NCBI GenBank assembly: GCA_004213515.1
Contig: SHAK01000023.1
Location: 1-33,765 of the forward strand
Direction of reading: 5' to 3'
Length of the DNA: 33,765 bases
From: Limisphaerales bacterium
GTDB lineage: Bacteria; Verrucomicrobiota; Verrucomicrobiia; Limisphaerales; UBA1096
Every line of letters starts with the position of its first letter. The first letter of the stretch is position 1. Of this stretch, positions 1 through 7,403 are shown piece by piece. Both the position numbers and the translations under genes were made by a program. The notes under the pieces were generated by a model, which worked only from the letters and a program-made list of their open reading frames with translations, was not told where the DNA came from and did no database searches.

Positions 1-683
1 CGGGAGGAAGAGGTCCGGGAGGTCCGGGAGGTCCGGGAGGTCCGGGAGGAAGAGGTCCGGGAGGTCCGGGAGGAAGAGGTCCAGGAGGTCCAGGGGGACG
101 AGGTCCAGGGGGACGAGGTCCAGGGGGACGAGGTCCGGGAGGACGAGGTCCGGGAGGCAACCGGCGTGGTGGACGTGATAATTTTGGTAATGAACCGGCA
201 GATGAGTTTTCTGAAAAAGTATTATGTATAAACCGTTCTGCTAAAGTGGTTAAAGGAGGTCGTCGGTTTGGATTTAGTGCTGTCGTTATTGTTGGGGACA
301 AAAAGGGTAGAGTAGGAATGGGTCAAGGTAAGGCTAATCAAGTAGCTGATTGTATTCGCAAGGCTAGTGAGGATGCTCGTACTCGCCTAGTGAATGTTAC
401 TCTGCAAGAATCTACTCTACCTCATGAAGTGCTTAGTCGTTTTGATGGTGCCAAGGTTTTGCTTCGACCAGCTTCTCCTGGAACAGGTATTATTGCTGGG
501 AAAACTGTTAGAGCAGTTTGTGAATTGGTAGGAGTAAGAAATATGTTAAGTAAGTCGCTAGGGTCTAATAACCCAGTAAATGTTGCTAAAGCAACTCTTA
601 AGGGATTACTTGAGCTTCGTTGTCGTGATGAGGTGTTAAAGCTCCGCGGTAAGGCTGAAGAGCAAGTTGTTGCTGAAGCATAG
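1..683 (+). CDS. rpsE: 30S ribosomal protein S5 (uS5), 5' end outside window, with Gly/Arg/Pro repeat extension
   Basis: This is the uS5 protein of the small ribosomal subunit, which works in decoding accuracy and at the mRNA entry site. The reading frame (codons starting at base 3) is open from the left edge to the TAG at 681-683. The conserved core starts near [19 protein letters not shown] and continues through [27 protein letters not shown] and the C-terminal domain with [18 protein letters not shown]. At least 226 residues are visible, against roughly 165-175 in typical S5. The excess is an N-terminal tract of GGRGP and GGP units (first 52 visible residues), then an Arg/Gly/Asn linker. 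An internal GTG at 246 is not the start, because conserved S5 residues lie upstream of it in frame. The order rpsE-rplO-secY is the normal spc operon order. Confidence 0.95.
   Translation, partial: GGRGPGGPGGPGGPGGRGPGGPGGRGPGGPGGRGPGGRGPGGRGPGGRGPGGNRRGGRDNFGNEPADEFSEKVLCINRSAKVVKGGRRFGFSAVVIVGDKKGRVGMGQGKANQVADCIRKASEDARTRLVNVTLQESTLPHEVLSRFDGAKVLLRPASPGTGIIAGKTVRAVCELVGVRNMLSKSLGSNNPVNVAKATLKGLLELRCRDEVLKLRGKAEEQVVAEA
3..158 (+). repeat. In-frame minisatellite coding for GGRGP/GGP repeats in rpsE
   Basis: The DNA consists of near-identical 15-nt units (of the form ggaggacgaggtccg) and 9-nt units (gga-ggt-ccg). They encode, in order, GGRGP, three [19 protein letters not shown], four GGRGP and a final GG, 52 residues in all. 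The tract continues past the left edge, so its full copy number is unknown. Units at the 3' side use cca/ggg/cga variants, so the array is partly diverged. It is the most GC-rich stretch of an otherwise AT-rich operon. Confidence 0.95.
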
Positions 684-697
684 ATTCGATTTTAATA

Positions 698-1171
698 ATG
701 AGATTACATGATTTAAAACCAGTTGCTGGATCGAAGCACCGTCGTAAGCGGATTGGTCGTGGACCTGGTAGTGGTCGAGGAGGTCACACTAGTACTCGCG
801 GTCAAAAAGGACAGGGATCTCGCTCAGGTTCATCTACTCGACCTGGATTTGAGGGGGGACAGTTACCGCTTGCTCGACGTTTGCCTAAGAGAGGTTTTAA
901 CAATAAGTCATTTTCCACAGTATATATTCCAGTGAATCTAGATAGTCTCAATCATTTTAATGATGGAGACAGTGTTGATGAAAATTCCCTTCGAGAAGCA
1001 GGGCTTGTTAATGGCCGTGGTGATGGGGTCAAAATTCTTGCCAGAGGTGACCTTGAAAAAAAATTAACTATCAAGGCGAATGCTTTTAGTTCGGCCGCAA
1101 AATCAGCGATAGAAAGTAAGGGTGGTGCTTGTGAGGTTATTTCAAAACTCGAAAGCTCTGGTGCAGAATAG
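698..1171 (+). CDS. rplO: 50S ribosomal protein L15 (uL15)
   Basis: uL15 is a large-subunit protein that binds 23S rRNA late in assembly. The sequence opens with MRLHDLKPVAGSKHRRKRIG and the Gly/Arg-rich family signature (GRGPGSGRGGHTSTRGQKGQ, then FEGGQLPLARRLPKRGF), which is very characteristic. At 157 residues it is slightly longer than the usual 144-150. It begins 14 nt after the rpsE stop and is followed by secY after 30 nt, so all three are cotranscribed. The ATG at 698 matches the family N-terminus exactly. Spacing to an upstream purine-rich site is weak, as in several genes of this window. Confidence 0.97.
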   Translation: MRLHDLKPVAGSKHRRKRIGRGPGSGRGGHTSTRGQKGQGSRSGSSTRPGFEGGQLPLARRLPKRGFNNKSFSTVYIPVNLDSLNHFNDGDSVDENSLREAGLVNGRGDGVKILARGDLEKKLTIKANAFSSAAKSAIESKGGACEVISKLESSGAE

Positions 1172-1201
1172 AAAGTAAATTTGAGTTTCTCCTAAATACA
1201 A

Positions 1202-2614
1202 ATGGCTAAGGATAACGCAATAACACGTATGATAACGGGCTTCAGGAATTGCTTTAAGATTCCGGAATTGCGGGAACGTATCATCTTCACGTTGTTGGTT
1301 TTAGCTGTTTGTAGATTGATTGCATGGGTGCCGATTCCTGGTCTAGATGGTGTTCTTTTGCAGGATTATTTTGAAGGACTCCGACAAAAACAAAGTGAAG
1401 ATGGTATCGGTTTCCTCGGTATATATAGCATGTTCACTGGAGGAGCTTGGGAACGTTGTTCTATTGGTGGATTGGGTATTATGCCATACATCAGCGCTAC
1501 AATTATACTGCAATTAATGACGCCGATTATTCCAAGACTTTCGAGGCTTTCTAGGGAAGAGGGCGGCCGAGTCAAAATTATGCAGATTGGCAGAGTTATG
1601 ACTCTTTTTCTGTGCTTGGGACAGGGTTATGTGATGTCCTTGGGATGGTTGAATCCAGGGACTGTATTACAGGGATTCGAAGGGTCATTAGCTGATGGAG
1701 GCATTGGTTATCATCTGCAAACTATGATGGCATTAACTTGTGGAACAATGTTGTTAATGTGGTTAGGTGAACAGATCACTGAGAGAGGTATAGGTAATGG
1801 TGTATCACTTGTAATAACTATAGGTATTGTTGCAGATTTACCTCGTGCATTGCCAATGGTTTGGGAAATGTTTGCTCCACAGTCTTGGACTGGGGCAGAC
1901 GATGCAGTCAATAGGGGTATTTTTGAAGGTATTGGACTGGTAGCATTACTTTGGGTCGTAGTCATGGGTGTGGTTGCTGTTACGCAGGCTCAACGAAAAA
2001 TTCCAGTTCAGCATGCACAACGTGCCGTAGGTCGTAAGGTGTATGCAGGAGGTAGTTCATTTATGCCATTGAAAGTTAACTATTCTGGTGTAATGCCTTT
2101 AATTTTTGCCCAAGCTATTCTTATGTTTCCAGGAATGGTATTAAGAAGCCTCGGATCGATAGAAGGATGGGATACATTATTTTTATCAGCAGCAACTTGG
2201 TTTGAGGCAGGGCACCCGTTTTATTATTTTACTTATGCTTTAATGATAATGTTCTTCGCCTATTTTTGGGTAGCGACTACATTCAATGAGATAGAAATTG
2301 CAGACAACTTGAAGAAAAATGGTGGATATATTCCTGGAGTGCGCCCCGGAAAGGCGACTAGTGATTTTTTGCATAAGACAATGAGCAGAATAACATTTGC
2401 TGGGGCGAGCTTTCTTGTGATTGTTGCGATTATTCCTATGTTGCTTGGAGACGCATTAGGAATCCCTTTTCAGGTATCTCAGTTTTTTGGAGGAACTAGT
2501 ATTTTGATTGCTGTGGGTGTTACTTTGGACACAATGAGGCAAATGGAGTCGTATCTTTTGATGCGGCATTATGATGGATTTTTGAGGAAGGGCCGGGTTC
2601 GTGGTCGCTTCTGA
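1202..2614 (+). CDS. secY: Protein translocase subunit SecY
   Basis: SecY is the channel subunit of the SecYEG translocon in the inner membrane. The 470-residue product has about ten hydrophobic segments. It shows the family landmarks: an N-terminal amphipathic part with NCFKIPELRERIIFTLLVLA, the IPGLDG plug-region motif, GGLGIMPYISATIILQLM, the EGGRVKIMQIGR loop, GEQITERGIGNG, and the cytoplasmic loop with AQRKIPVQHAQR before GGSSFMPLKVNYSGVMPLIFA. It is about 30 residues longer than the E. coli protein (around 440), mostly in loop regions. It sits in its classic place after rplO. The usual next gene, adk, is missing; map follows after a structured 96-nt spacer. Confidence 0.97.
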   Translation: MAKDNAITRMITGFRNCFKIPELRERIIFTLLVLAVCRLIAWVPIPGLDGVLLQDYFEGLRQKQSEDGIGFLGIYSMFTGGAWERCSIGGLGIMPYISATIILQLMTPIIPRLSRLSREEGGRVKIMQIGRVMTLFLCLGQGYVMSLGWLNPGTVLQGFEGSLADGGIGYHLQTMMALTCGTMLLMWLGEQITERGIGNGVSLVITIGIVADLPRALPMVWEMFAPQSWTGADDAVNRGIFEGIGLVALLWVVVMGVVAVTQAQRKIPVQHAQRAVGRKVYAGGSSFMPLKVNYSGVMPLIFAQAILMFPGMVLRSLGSIEGWDTLFLSAATWFEAGHPFYYFTYALMIMFFAYFWVATTFNEIEIADNLKKNGGYIPGVRPGKATSDFLHKTMSRITFAGASFLVIVAIIPMLLGDALGIPFQVSQFFGGTSILIAVGVTLDTMRQMESYLLMRHYDGFLRKGRVRGRF

Positions 2615-2618
2615 TGTT

Positions 2619-2699
2619 GGCGGTGAAAACCTCCAGATTTTTGTTCATTGAAAGACAGCCAAGAGAAATGCTTGGCTCTGGATTAGGTGCCTTGGCGCC
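2619..2699 (+). promoter_or_regulatory. Three consecutive hairpins in the secY-map spacer
   Basis: Three short stem-loops follow one another in 81 nt. At 2619-2634 GGCGGT and ACCTCC flank a GAAA tetraloop (one mismatch). At 2657-2677 AGCCAAG and CTTGGCT form a perfect 7-bp stem around a 7-nt loop. At 2686-2699 GGTGC and GCGCC close a CTTG loop (one G-U pair). None is followed by a T-run, so a standard intrinsic terminator is unlikely. A processing, attenuation or translational control role for the map-infA-rpmJ part of the operon is an inference. Confidence 0.45.
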
Positions 2700-2710
2700 G
2701 GTAGAATAAC

Positions 2711-3490
2711 ATGATTCATATTAAAAAAGATCATGAGATTGAAGCTATACGTTTTGCTTGCGGGGTTTCCTCGAGAGTATTACGCGAAGTAGCGTCGTTC
2801 GTTAGGCCCGGCTTAAGTACTTTAGAGATAGATCAGTATGGTGGAGATAGAATTCGCTATTATGGTGGAAAAAGTGCTTTTTTGGGCTACCGAGATTATC
2901 CTTGTAACATATGCATATCGATCAATGAAGAGGTCGTTCATGGTTTAGCTTCGGAGAGGCGAGTTGAATTTGGTGATATTGTAAGCCTAGATGTAGGTGT
3001 GTGTTATGAGGGGTATATTGGCGATAATGCGACTACTGTAGCGGTTGGGGGATGTGAACCAGTAGTACAGCGATTGATGGAAGTGACAAAGCAAGCTTTG
3101 TGCGACGGTATTGGTCAGGCTTTAGCTGGTAATAAAGTTGTTGATATTTCAAGGTCGATCCAGAGAACTGCAGAGGCCAATGGTTATAGTATCGTTAGAG
3201 AATTTGTAGGACATGGTGTTGGTAAAAAAGTCCATGAAGATCCACAAATTCCTAATTTTGACGATGGAAGTAGTCGGTCACCAGTCTTAAGACCGGGAAT
3301 GACACTTGCAATTGAACCGATGGTTAATCTTGGACAAAGGCAAGTAGAGATACTTGAGGATGGTTGGACAGTTTTGACTCGTGATGGGTTGCCATCTGCT
3401 CACTTTGAGCACACTATTCTCGTGACTGAGGATGAGCCAGAAATTTTGACATGCCCGGAGAATTTACCATCCGAGCCAAGGGAATCGTAA
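2711..3490 (+). CDS. map: Methionine aminopeptidase, type I
   Basis: It removes the initiator methionine from nascent proteins using a dinuclear metal centre. The 259-residue length fits type Ia enzymes without an N-terminal zinc-finger extension. The five metal ligands are visible: Asp94 (VSLDVGV), Asp105 (GDNATTV), His168 (GHGVG), Glu202 (IEPM) and Glu233 (EHTI). His77 in EEVVHG matches the conserved substrate-binding histidine. ATG 2711 gives the expected N-terminus with the IEAIR-type first helix. The C-terminal 40 nt overlap the start of infA in another frame, which suggests translational coupling. Its position between secY and infA is standard apart from the missing adk. Confidence 0.96.
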   Translation: MIHIKKDHEIEAIRFACGVSSRVLREVASFVRPGLSTLEIDQYGGDRIRYYGGKSAFLGYRDYPCNICISINEEVVHGLASERRVEFGDIVSLDVGVCYEGYIGDNATTVAVGGCEPVVQRLMEVTKQALCDGIGQALAGNKVVDISRSIQRTAEANGYSIVREFVGHGVGKKVHEDPQIPNFDDGSSRSPVLRPGMTLAIEPMVNLGQRQVEILEDGWTVLTRDGLPSAHFEHTILVTEDEPEILTCPENLPSEPRES

Positions 3491-3669
3491 GGGATCATCA
3501 CCCTCCAGCGACTTTTTTGGTGGAATTGGAGAACGGTCATAAACTGTTCGTTAGATTGCCATTTAGGCAAAGAGATAAAATTTCAGACGTTAAGTCTGGT
3601 AAAGAAGTGAGTATAGAAATATCGCCTACTGATTTCAGTAATGGCGTTTTAGTAATAGATAAAGATTAG
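3451..3669 (+). CDS. infA: Translation initiation factor IF-1, divergent
   Basis: IF-1 occupies the ribosomal A site during initiation. The product has exactly 72 residues, like E. coli IF-1, and carries the OB-fold core with [15 protein letters not shown] and [13 protein letters not shown]. The position between map and rpmJ is also typical. It departs from the family in two places: the loop that normally reads GKMR-x-x-x-IRIL-x-GD is [14 protein letters not shown] here, and the basic C-terminus is replaced by VIDKD. The start overlaps the last 40 nt of map. It could be a functional but divergent IF-1, or a paralogue with a more typical copy elsewhere. I am sure of the family and less sure of canonical function. 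Confidence 0.85.
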   Translation: MPGEFTIRAKGIVRDHHPPATFLVELENGHKLFVRLPFRQRDKISDVKSGKEVSIEISPTDFSNGVLVIDKD

Positions 3670-3680
3670 AAGAACGTAAA

Positions 3681-3797
3681 ATGAAAGTACGCGCATCAGT
3701 AAAACGACTTTGCGAGCACTGTCGGATCATTCGCCGAAAAGGTGTGGTTCGCGTTATTTGCAGTTCCAACCCTCGCCATAAACAGCGTCAAGGTTGA
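3681..3797 (+). CDS. rpmJ: 50S ribosomal protein L36 (bL36), zinc-binding form
   Basis: This small gene encodes 38 residues: [15 protein letters not shown], then [23 protein letters not shown]. It is the classic bL36 sequence. The zinc ribbon is intact, with Cys11, Cys14, Cys27 and His33, so this is the C+ form, which binds one zinc. It starts 11 nt after infA and is followed by rpsM after 16 nt, the conserved infA-rpmJ-rpsM order. Near-consensus length and motif leave no real alternative. Confidence 0.97.
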   Translation: MKVRASVKRLCEHCRIIRRKGVVRVICSSNPRHKQRQG

Positions 3798-3813
3798 TTG
3801 AAAGAAAAAGACA

Positions 3814-4209
3814 ATGCCAAGAATTATTGGAGTAGATATTCCTGCTAACAAGCGCATAGACATCGCGTTGCGATATGTTTATGGCGTCGGTCCAAAGATT
3901 GCTGCTGACATCCTAGAGAAGACTGGAATAGATCCGGCAACACGAGCTAAGGATCTTACTGAGAATGATTTATCGAAAATCGTTAACTTTCTTCAAGAGG
4001 GTGACAATTTAGTAGAGGGTGACTTGCGTCGTGAGCGAAGTTTAAACCTGAAGCGTTTGCAGGCTATTAAGTCCTACAGAGGTATTCGACACTCGCGAGG
4101 ATTGCCTGTTAGAGGTCAGCGAACATCTACAAATGCACGAACTCGTAAGGGTAAAAAGAAGACTGTTGGAGTTCAACGGAACCCTAATGCCAAAGCTGGT
4201 ATCCATTAA
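3814..4209 (+). CDS. rpsM: 30S ribosomal protein S13 (uS13)
   Basis: uS13 sits in the head of the 30S subunit and forms intersubunit bridges and P-site tRNA contacts through its C-terminal tail. The 131-residue product opens with [21 protein letters not shown] and contains the helix-hairpin-helix [12 protein letters not shown]. It has the signature [21 protein letters not shown] and the basic tail [17 protein letters not shown]. It is about ten residues longer than E. coli S13, at the C-terminus ([14 protein letters not shown]). The ATG at 3814 gives the conserved N-terminus. It is followed by rpsK after 20 nt. Confidence 0.97.
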   Translation: MPRIIGVDIPANKRIDIALRYVYGVGPKIAADILEKTGIDPATRAKDLTENDLSKIVNFLQEGDNLVEGDLRRERSLNLKRLQAIKSYRGIRHSRGLPVRGQRTSTNARTRKGKKKTVGVQRNPNAKAGIH

Positions 4210-4229
4210 TTTAACATACTTATTACATT

Positions 4230-4883
4230 ATGTCGGAAGAAGAAAAGAAAGCACAACAACCTGAGGAAACTAAGACTAAAGAAGTAAACAGTCCTGAGGA
4301 GTCTAATGAAGCTACTGCTGATGTTAGTTCCGATAAGCCAGATTCTACATCTAAAGTAACTGAGAGTAAAAAGAAGGCTAAATCCCCAAAAACTTCAGAT
4401 AGCAAAGATAAAAGCCAGTCGACTGATGCTGAGGAAGCTGAAGATTCTGCAGATGTAGCTGCGCCATCAGCTCAAGAACTGTTAACTAGTGATGATCCAT
4501 CGCCTCAAAAGGTTGTCAAAGCTAAGAAGTCTAAAAATGTTCATTCTGGTATAGCTACTATTTTAGCTACTTTTAATAATACACACGTTTCTTTGACTGA
4601 CAAGCAGGGTAATATAATTGCTTGGTCAACTGCTGGTAAAACAGGATTTCGGGGTTCACGTAAGAGCACTTCTTACGCAGCGCAGAAAGTTGCTCAAGAT
4701 GCTGCTCGTAGGGCTATGGCTCACGGATTAAAAGAAATTGAAGTTCGAGTTAAAGGTCCAGGTTCTGGACGAGAATCAGCCATTCGAGCGTTACAAGCTG
4801 TAGGGCTCGAGATTACCTCAATACGAGATGTTACACCTATACCACACAACGGATGCCGTCCAAAGAAACGGCGTAGAGTTTAA
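4230..4883 (+). CDS. rpsK: 30S ribosomal protein S11 (uS11) with long charged N-terminal extension
   Basis: uS11 is part of the 30S platform near the E site. The core starts near residue 97 and matches the family end to end: [51 protein letters not shown] and the invariant tail [18 protein letters not shown]. The total is 217 residues against about 129 in E. coli. The first 95 or so residues are low complexity, rich in Glu, Lys, Ser, Asp, Thr and Ala, with no aromatic residue, so probably disordered. Shorter forms are conceivable but no Met or convincing alternative start precedes the core, so the extension is probably translated. It lies between rpsM and rpsD as usual. Confidence 0.96.
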   Translation: MSEEEKKAQQPEETKTKEVNSPEESNEATADVSSDKPDSTSKVTESKKKAKSPKTSDSKDKSQSTDAEEAEDSADVAAPSAQELLTSDDPSPQKVVKAKKSKNVHSGIATILATFNNTHVSLTDKQGNIIAWSTAGKTGFRGSRKSTSYAAQKVAQDAARRAMAHGLKEIEVRVKGPGSGRESAIRALQAVGLEITSIRDVTPIPHNGCRPKKRRRV

Positions 4884-4899
4884 TAAAAAGATTTAAGGC

Positions 4900-5508
4900 A
4901 TGGCACGTTACACAGGTCCACGAGACAAGATTAGCCGGCGATTCGGGGTTCCGATTTTCGGTCCTTCGAAATATCTCGAACGTAAGAATTACCCTCCTGG
5001 TACCCATGGTCCAAGAGCTCGTCGTAAGCATACTGATTATGCATTAGCCTTGATGGAGAAGCAAAAGCTTCGTTTTCATTATGGTTTAATGGAGAAACAG
5101 TTTCGTGCTATTTACGATAAGGCACGTCGTCACCGTGGAGTGACCGGTGAGATAATGTTACAACTCTTAGAATGCCGATTAGATAATGTTGTATATCGTC
5201 TAGGATTTGGTGCAACTCGTGCACAGGCGCGTCAGATGGTTTCTCATGGGCATGTTACTGTAAATGGTAGCAAGATGACTATCTCATCCTATAATGCATC
5301 TATAAGTGATGTTATTGAGGTAAAAGATCGGAGTGCATCAAGACAGTTGGCTACTCGAAATCTTGAGTATTCAACAAGTAGAATCGTTCCAGAATGGGTG
5401 CAGCTTGAGAAGGATTCATTTCGTGGTACTGTGATGCGCATGCCTACTCGGGATGAAATACAGCCCATTGCCGATGAACAGACAATAGTAGAATTTTATT
5501 CCCGTTAA
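4900..5508 (+). CDS. rpsD: 30S ribosomal protein S4 (uS4)
   Basis: uS4 is a primary 16S rRNA-binding protein that nucleates 30S body assembly; in many bacteria it also represses its own operon. The 202 residues begin MARYTGPRDKISRRFG. They include the central S4 RNA-binding domain with LLECRLDNVVYRLGFGATRAQARQMVSHGHVTVNG and end YSR. The N-terminal part lacks the four zinc-ligand cysteines (there is no CxxC near residues 9-31), so this is the zinc-free C- form. It starts 16 nt after rpsK. A 102-nt spacer with two hairpins separates it from rpoA. Confidence 0.97.
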   Translation: MARYTGPRDKISRRFGVPIFGPSKYLERKNYPPGTHGPRARRKHTDYALALMEKQKLRFHYGLMEKQFRAIYDKARRHRGVTGEIMLQLLECRLDNVVYRLGFGATRAQARQMVSHGHVTVNGSKMTISSYNASISDVIEVKDRSASRQLATRNLEYSTSRIVPEWVQLEKDSFRGTVMRMPTRDEIQPIADEQTIVEFYSR

Positions 5509-5512
5509 TGTT

Positions 5513-5580
5513 TTCACTCTTATGAGTGAAGAAGCAATTATATGGGCCTCGTTGTGAACGGGAATAATGGTGACGAGGCC
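5513..5580 (+). promoter_or_regulatory. Two strong hairpins in the rpsD-rpoA spacer
   Basis: The first stem (5513-5530) pairs TTCACTC with GAGTGAA around a TTAT loop, a perfect 7-bp stem. The second (5545-5580) pairs GGCCTCGT with ACGAGGCC perfectly and extends by two wobble pairs around a 16-nt loop. It is followed by AT-rich sequence with an A-run rather than a T-run, so it is not a classic terminator on the plus strand. Candidate roles are an S4-responsive leader for rpoA-rplQ or an RNA processing site (inference). Confidence 0.5.
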
Positions 5581-5610
5581 AGATTAAAATTGCAAAAAAA
5601 ATAAAATATT

Positions 5611-6666
5611 ATGCCAATAAGACTGGGTCATTTCGAGAAACCGGACAAACTTACAAAGTCCGACGATTCCGACAATAAGTACGCTAAATACGCAGCTGAG
5701 CCGTTTGAAACCGGATTCGGCCACACCATCGGCAACTCACTTCGCCGTGTTCTGCTTTCCTCTTTAGAGGGGGCAGCTATCACCTCAGTTAAAATTGAAG
5801 GTGCGGACCATGAGTTTGCTACTGTCGAGGGAGTTGTTGAAGACGTTACTGATATCGTTCTTAATCTTAAGAAAGTTAAATTCCGGCATACTAAAAGAGA
5901 GCCACAGGAAGTTCGATTGAATGTGACTGCGGAAGGTCCCATCACAGCGGGGCAACTGGAACTTCCTCCCGGACTTAAAGTGGTCAACAAGAAACAGGTA
6001 ATCTGTACAACTGATAAGAATCAAAATGTAGAAATGCACATGGAGGTTCAAGTTGGACGCGGATTCCTTGCAGGTGACGCTAATAAGAAACCTGATCAAC
6101 CTATCGGAGTTATTCCAATAGATTCTATATTTTCTCCAGTAACTCGCGTTCGTTATGCAATCGAGGCAGCTCGTGTTGGACAGCGTACCGATTATGATAA
6201 GTTGATCCTTGAAATGTGGACTGATGGAAGACTCAATCCTGATGAAGCTCTTAAGCAAGCTTCGGAAATATTGACGCATCATCTTTCCGTATTTACTGGA
6301 ATTAATGATGAAGCTTTTGAATTCGAGCAGGACGCTAAAGCTAAGGATGAAAATCGTGAAGCCCAGAAAAAATTACTTAATACTAGCGTAAATGAGATTG
6401 AGCTAAGTGTTCGTGCAGCAAACTGCCTTAATAATGCTAATATAACTACGCTCGGTCATCTAGCCATGAAATCTGAGGCCGAAATGCTTAAATATCGAAA
6501 CTTCGGCAAAAAATCTCTCACTGAGATTAAGGAGAAGCTTAAAGAGTATAATCTTTCCCTTGGTGAAAAGATTGATGAGTCCTTATTGGATAGCCCACCA
6601 ACGCCTCCTCCAGCTGATGCATTTGAAGATGGGCCTCCAATTGGTATTGAAGTTGCCCCAGAATAA
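5611..6666 (+). CDS. rpoA: DNA-directed RNA polymerase subunit alpha
   Basis: Alpha dimerises to start RNA polymerase assembly and contacts promoters and activators through its C-terminal domain. The 351 residues contain the N-terminal domain with FGHTIGNSLRRVLLSSLEGAAITSVKI, VEDVTDIVLNLKK and the RVGQRTDYDKLILEMWTDG helix. After a linker comes the C-terminal domain with the two helix-hairpin-helix motifs (ELSVRAANCLNNANITTLGHL; KYRNFGKKSLTEIKEKL). Two small oddities are an extra charged stretch near residues 15-25 (SDDSDNKYAKY) and a proline-rich acidic tail (PPTPPPADAFEDG). The ATG at 5611 follows an AT-rich spacer. It belongs to the alpha operon with rplQ 23 nt downstream. Confidence 0.97.
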   Translation: MPIRLGHFEKPDKLTKSDDSDNKYAKYAAEPFETGFGHTIGNSLRRVLLSSLEGAAITSVKIEGADHEFATVEGVVEDVTDIVLNLKKVKFRHTKREPQEVRLNVTAEGPITAGQLELPPGLKVVNKKQVICTTDKNQNVEMHMEVQVGRGFLAGDANKKPDQPIGVIPIDSIFSPVTRVRYAIEAARVGQRTDYDKLILEMWTDGRLNPDEALKQASEILTHHLSVFTGINDEAFEFEQDAKAKDENREAQKKLLNTSVNEIELSVRAANCLNNANITTLGHLAMKSEAEMLKYRNFGKKSLTEIKEKLKEYNLSLGEKIDESLLDSPPTPPPADAFEDGPPIGIEVAPE

Positions 6667-6689
6667 AAAATTAATAACCTAATTGAATA

Positions 6690-7316
6690 ATGCGACACAG
6701 AGTACGAACCGCTAAATTGGGACGCACAGGAGAGCATCGAAATGCGATGCTTGCTAATTTGGTTTGCAGCCTTATTAAGAACGATACAATTAAGACGACT
6801 TTGGCCAAAGCTAAAGCTGCTCGAGTCGTTGCTGAGAAGATGGTTACATTGGGTAAAAAGGGAACCTTGCATCACCGTCGCCTTGCTGTAGCCAGATTGA
6901 GAGCGCCACAACGAAAGTTCTTTCCTAAAGCGAAAGGGATTTCCGGAAGTGAACAACGAAAAAATTGGACTGATGAGCATGATGTAGTTCGGATCCTTTT
7001 TAATAAAATTGTTCCTAAATTGCAAAGCCGCCAAGGTGGTTACACTCGAATAGTTAAGTTAGCAGGAGCCCGTAAAGGTGATGCTGCACAGTTAGCGTAT
7101 CTGACATGGGTATTTGACGATACTGTTGCTTCTACATCTGAGAAATCTGAAGAGACGGAGAGCAAGTCTGAAAGTAATGTTGTTGAGTCTCAAACTGAAA
7201 ATACTAATAAGTCTGAAGAGATCAAAGAAAACACGAATGAAGATGAGGCTGTTCATGAAAATAGTGAATCAGAGAATAATGCTGATGACGTTGAACAAGC
7301 TGAGCAGCAAAAGTAA
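6690..7316 (+). CDS. rplQ: 50S ribosomal protein L17 (bL17) with acidic C-terminal tail
   Basis: bL17 is a large-subunit protein near the exit tunnel. The core opens MRHRVRTAKLGRTGEHRNAM, continues LANLVCSLIKNDTIKTTLAKAK and ends near residue 143 (QLAYLTWVF), a normal L17 length including the GYTRIVKLAGARKGDAA segment. The remaining 65 residues (about 144-208) are low complexity, dominated by Glu, Ser, Asn, Asp and Lys, with no aromatics. The product is 208 residues in total. It is the last gene of the ribosomal operon and is followed 29 nt later by a strong terminator. Confidence 0.96.
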   Translation: MRHRVRTAKLGRTGEHRNAMLANLVCSLIKNDTIKTTLAKAKAARVVAEKMVTLGKKGTLHHRRLAVARLRAPQRKFFPKAKGISGSEQRKNWTDEHDVVRILFNKIVPKLQSRQGGYTRIVKLAGARKGDAAQLAYLTWVFDDTVASTSEKSEETESKSESNVVESQTENTNKSEEIKENTNEDEAVHENSESENNADDVEQAEQQK

Positions 7317-7345
7317 CAACTGTTTCTTAAATTTATAGATTCAAA

Positions 7346-7371
7346 AGCCCACATCACTGTGGGCTTTTTTT
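7346..7371 (+). terminator. Rho-independent terminator of the ribosomal/rpoA operon
   Basis: AGCCCACA (7346-7353) and TGTGGGCT (7358-7365) form a perfect 8-bp stem around a TCAC loop, followed directly by a seven-base T-run. The reverse strand has four T residues after the same stem, so it may also serve the convergent gene that ends at 7404. Confidence 0.92.
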
Positions 7372-7403
7372 ATATATTATACTTTTTAAAAATAGAATTT
7401 TTT

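Noticed and set aside
1-158. Short direct repeats at the left edge that could suggest a CRISPR array or tandem non-coding satellite
   Set aside because: The units are 9 and 15 nt with no spacers and keep one open frame that runs straight into the S5 core.
246-683. S5 starting at the GTG at 246
   Set aside because: Conserved S5 residues ([13 protein letters not shown]) lie upstream in the same open frame, so this start would delete part of the core.
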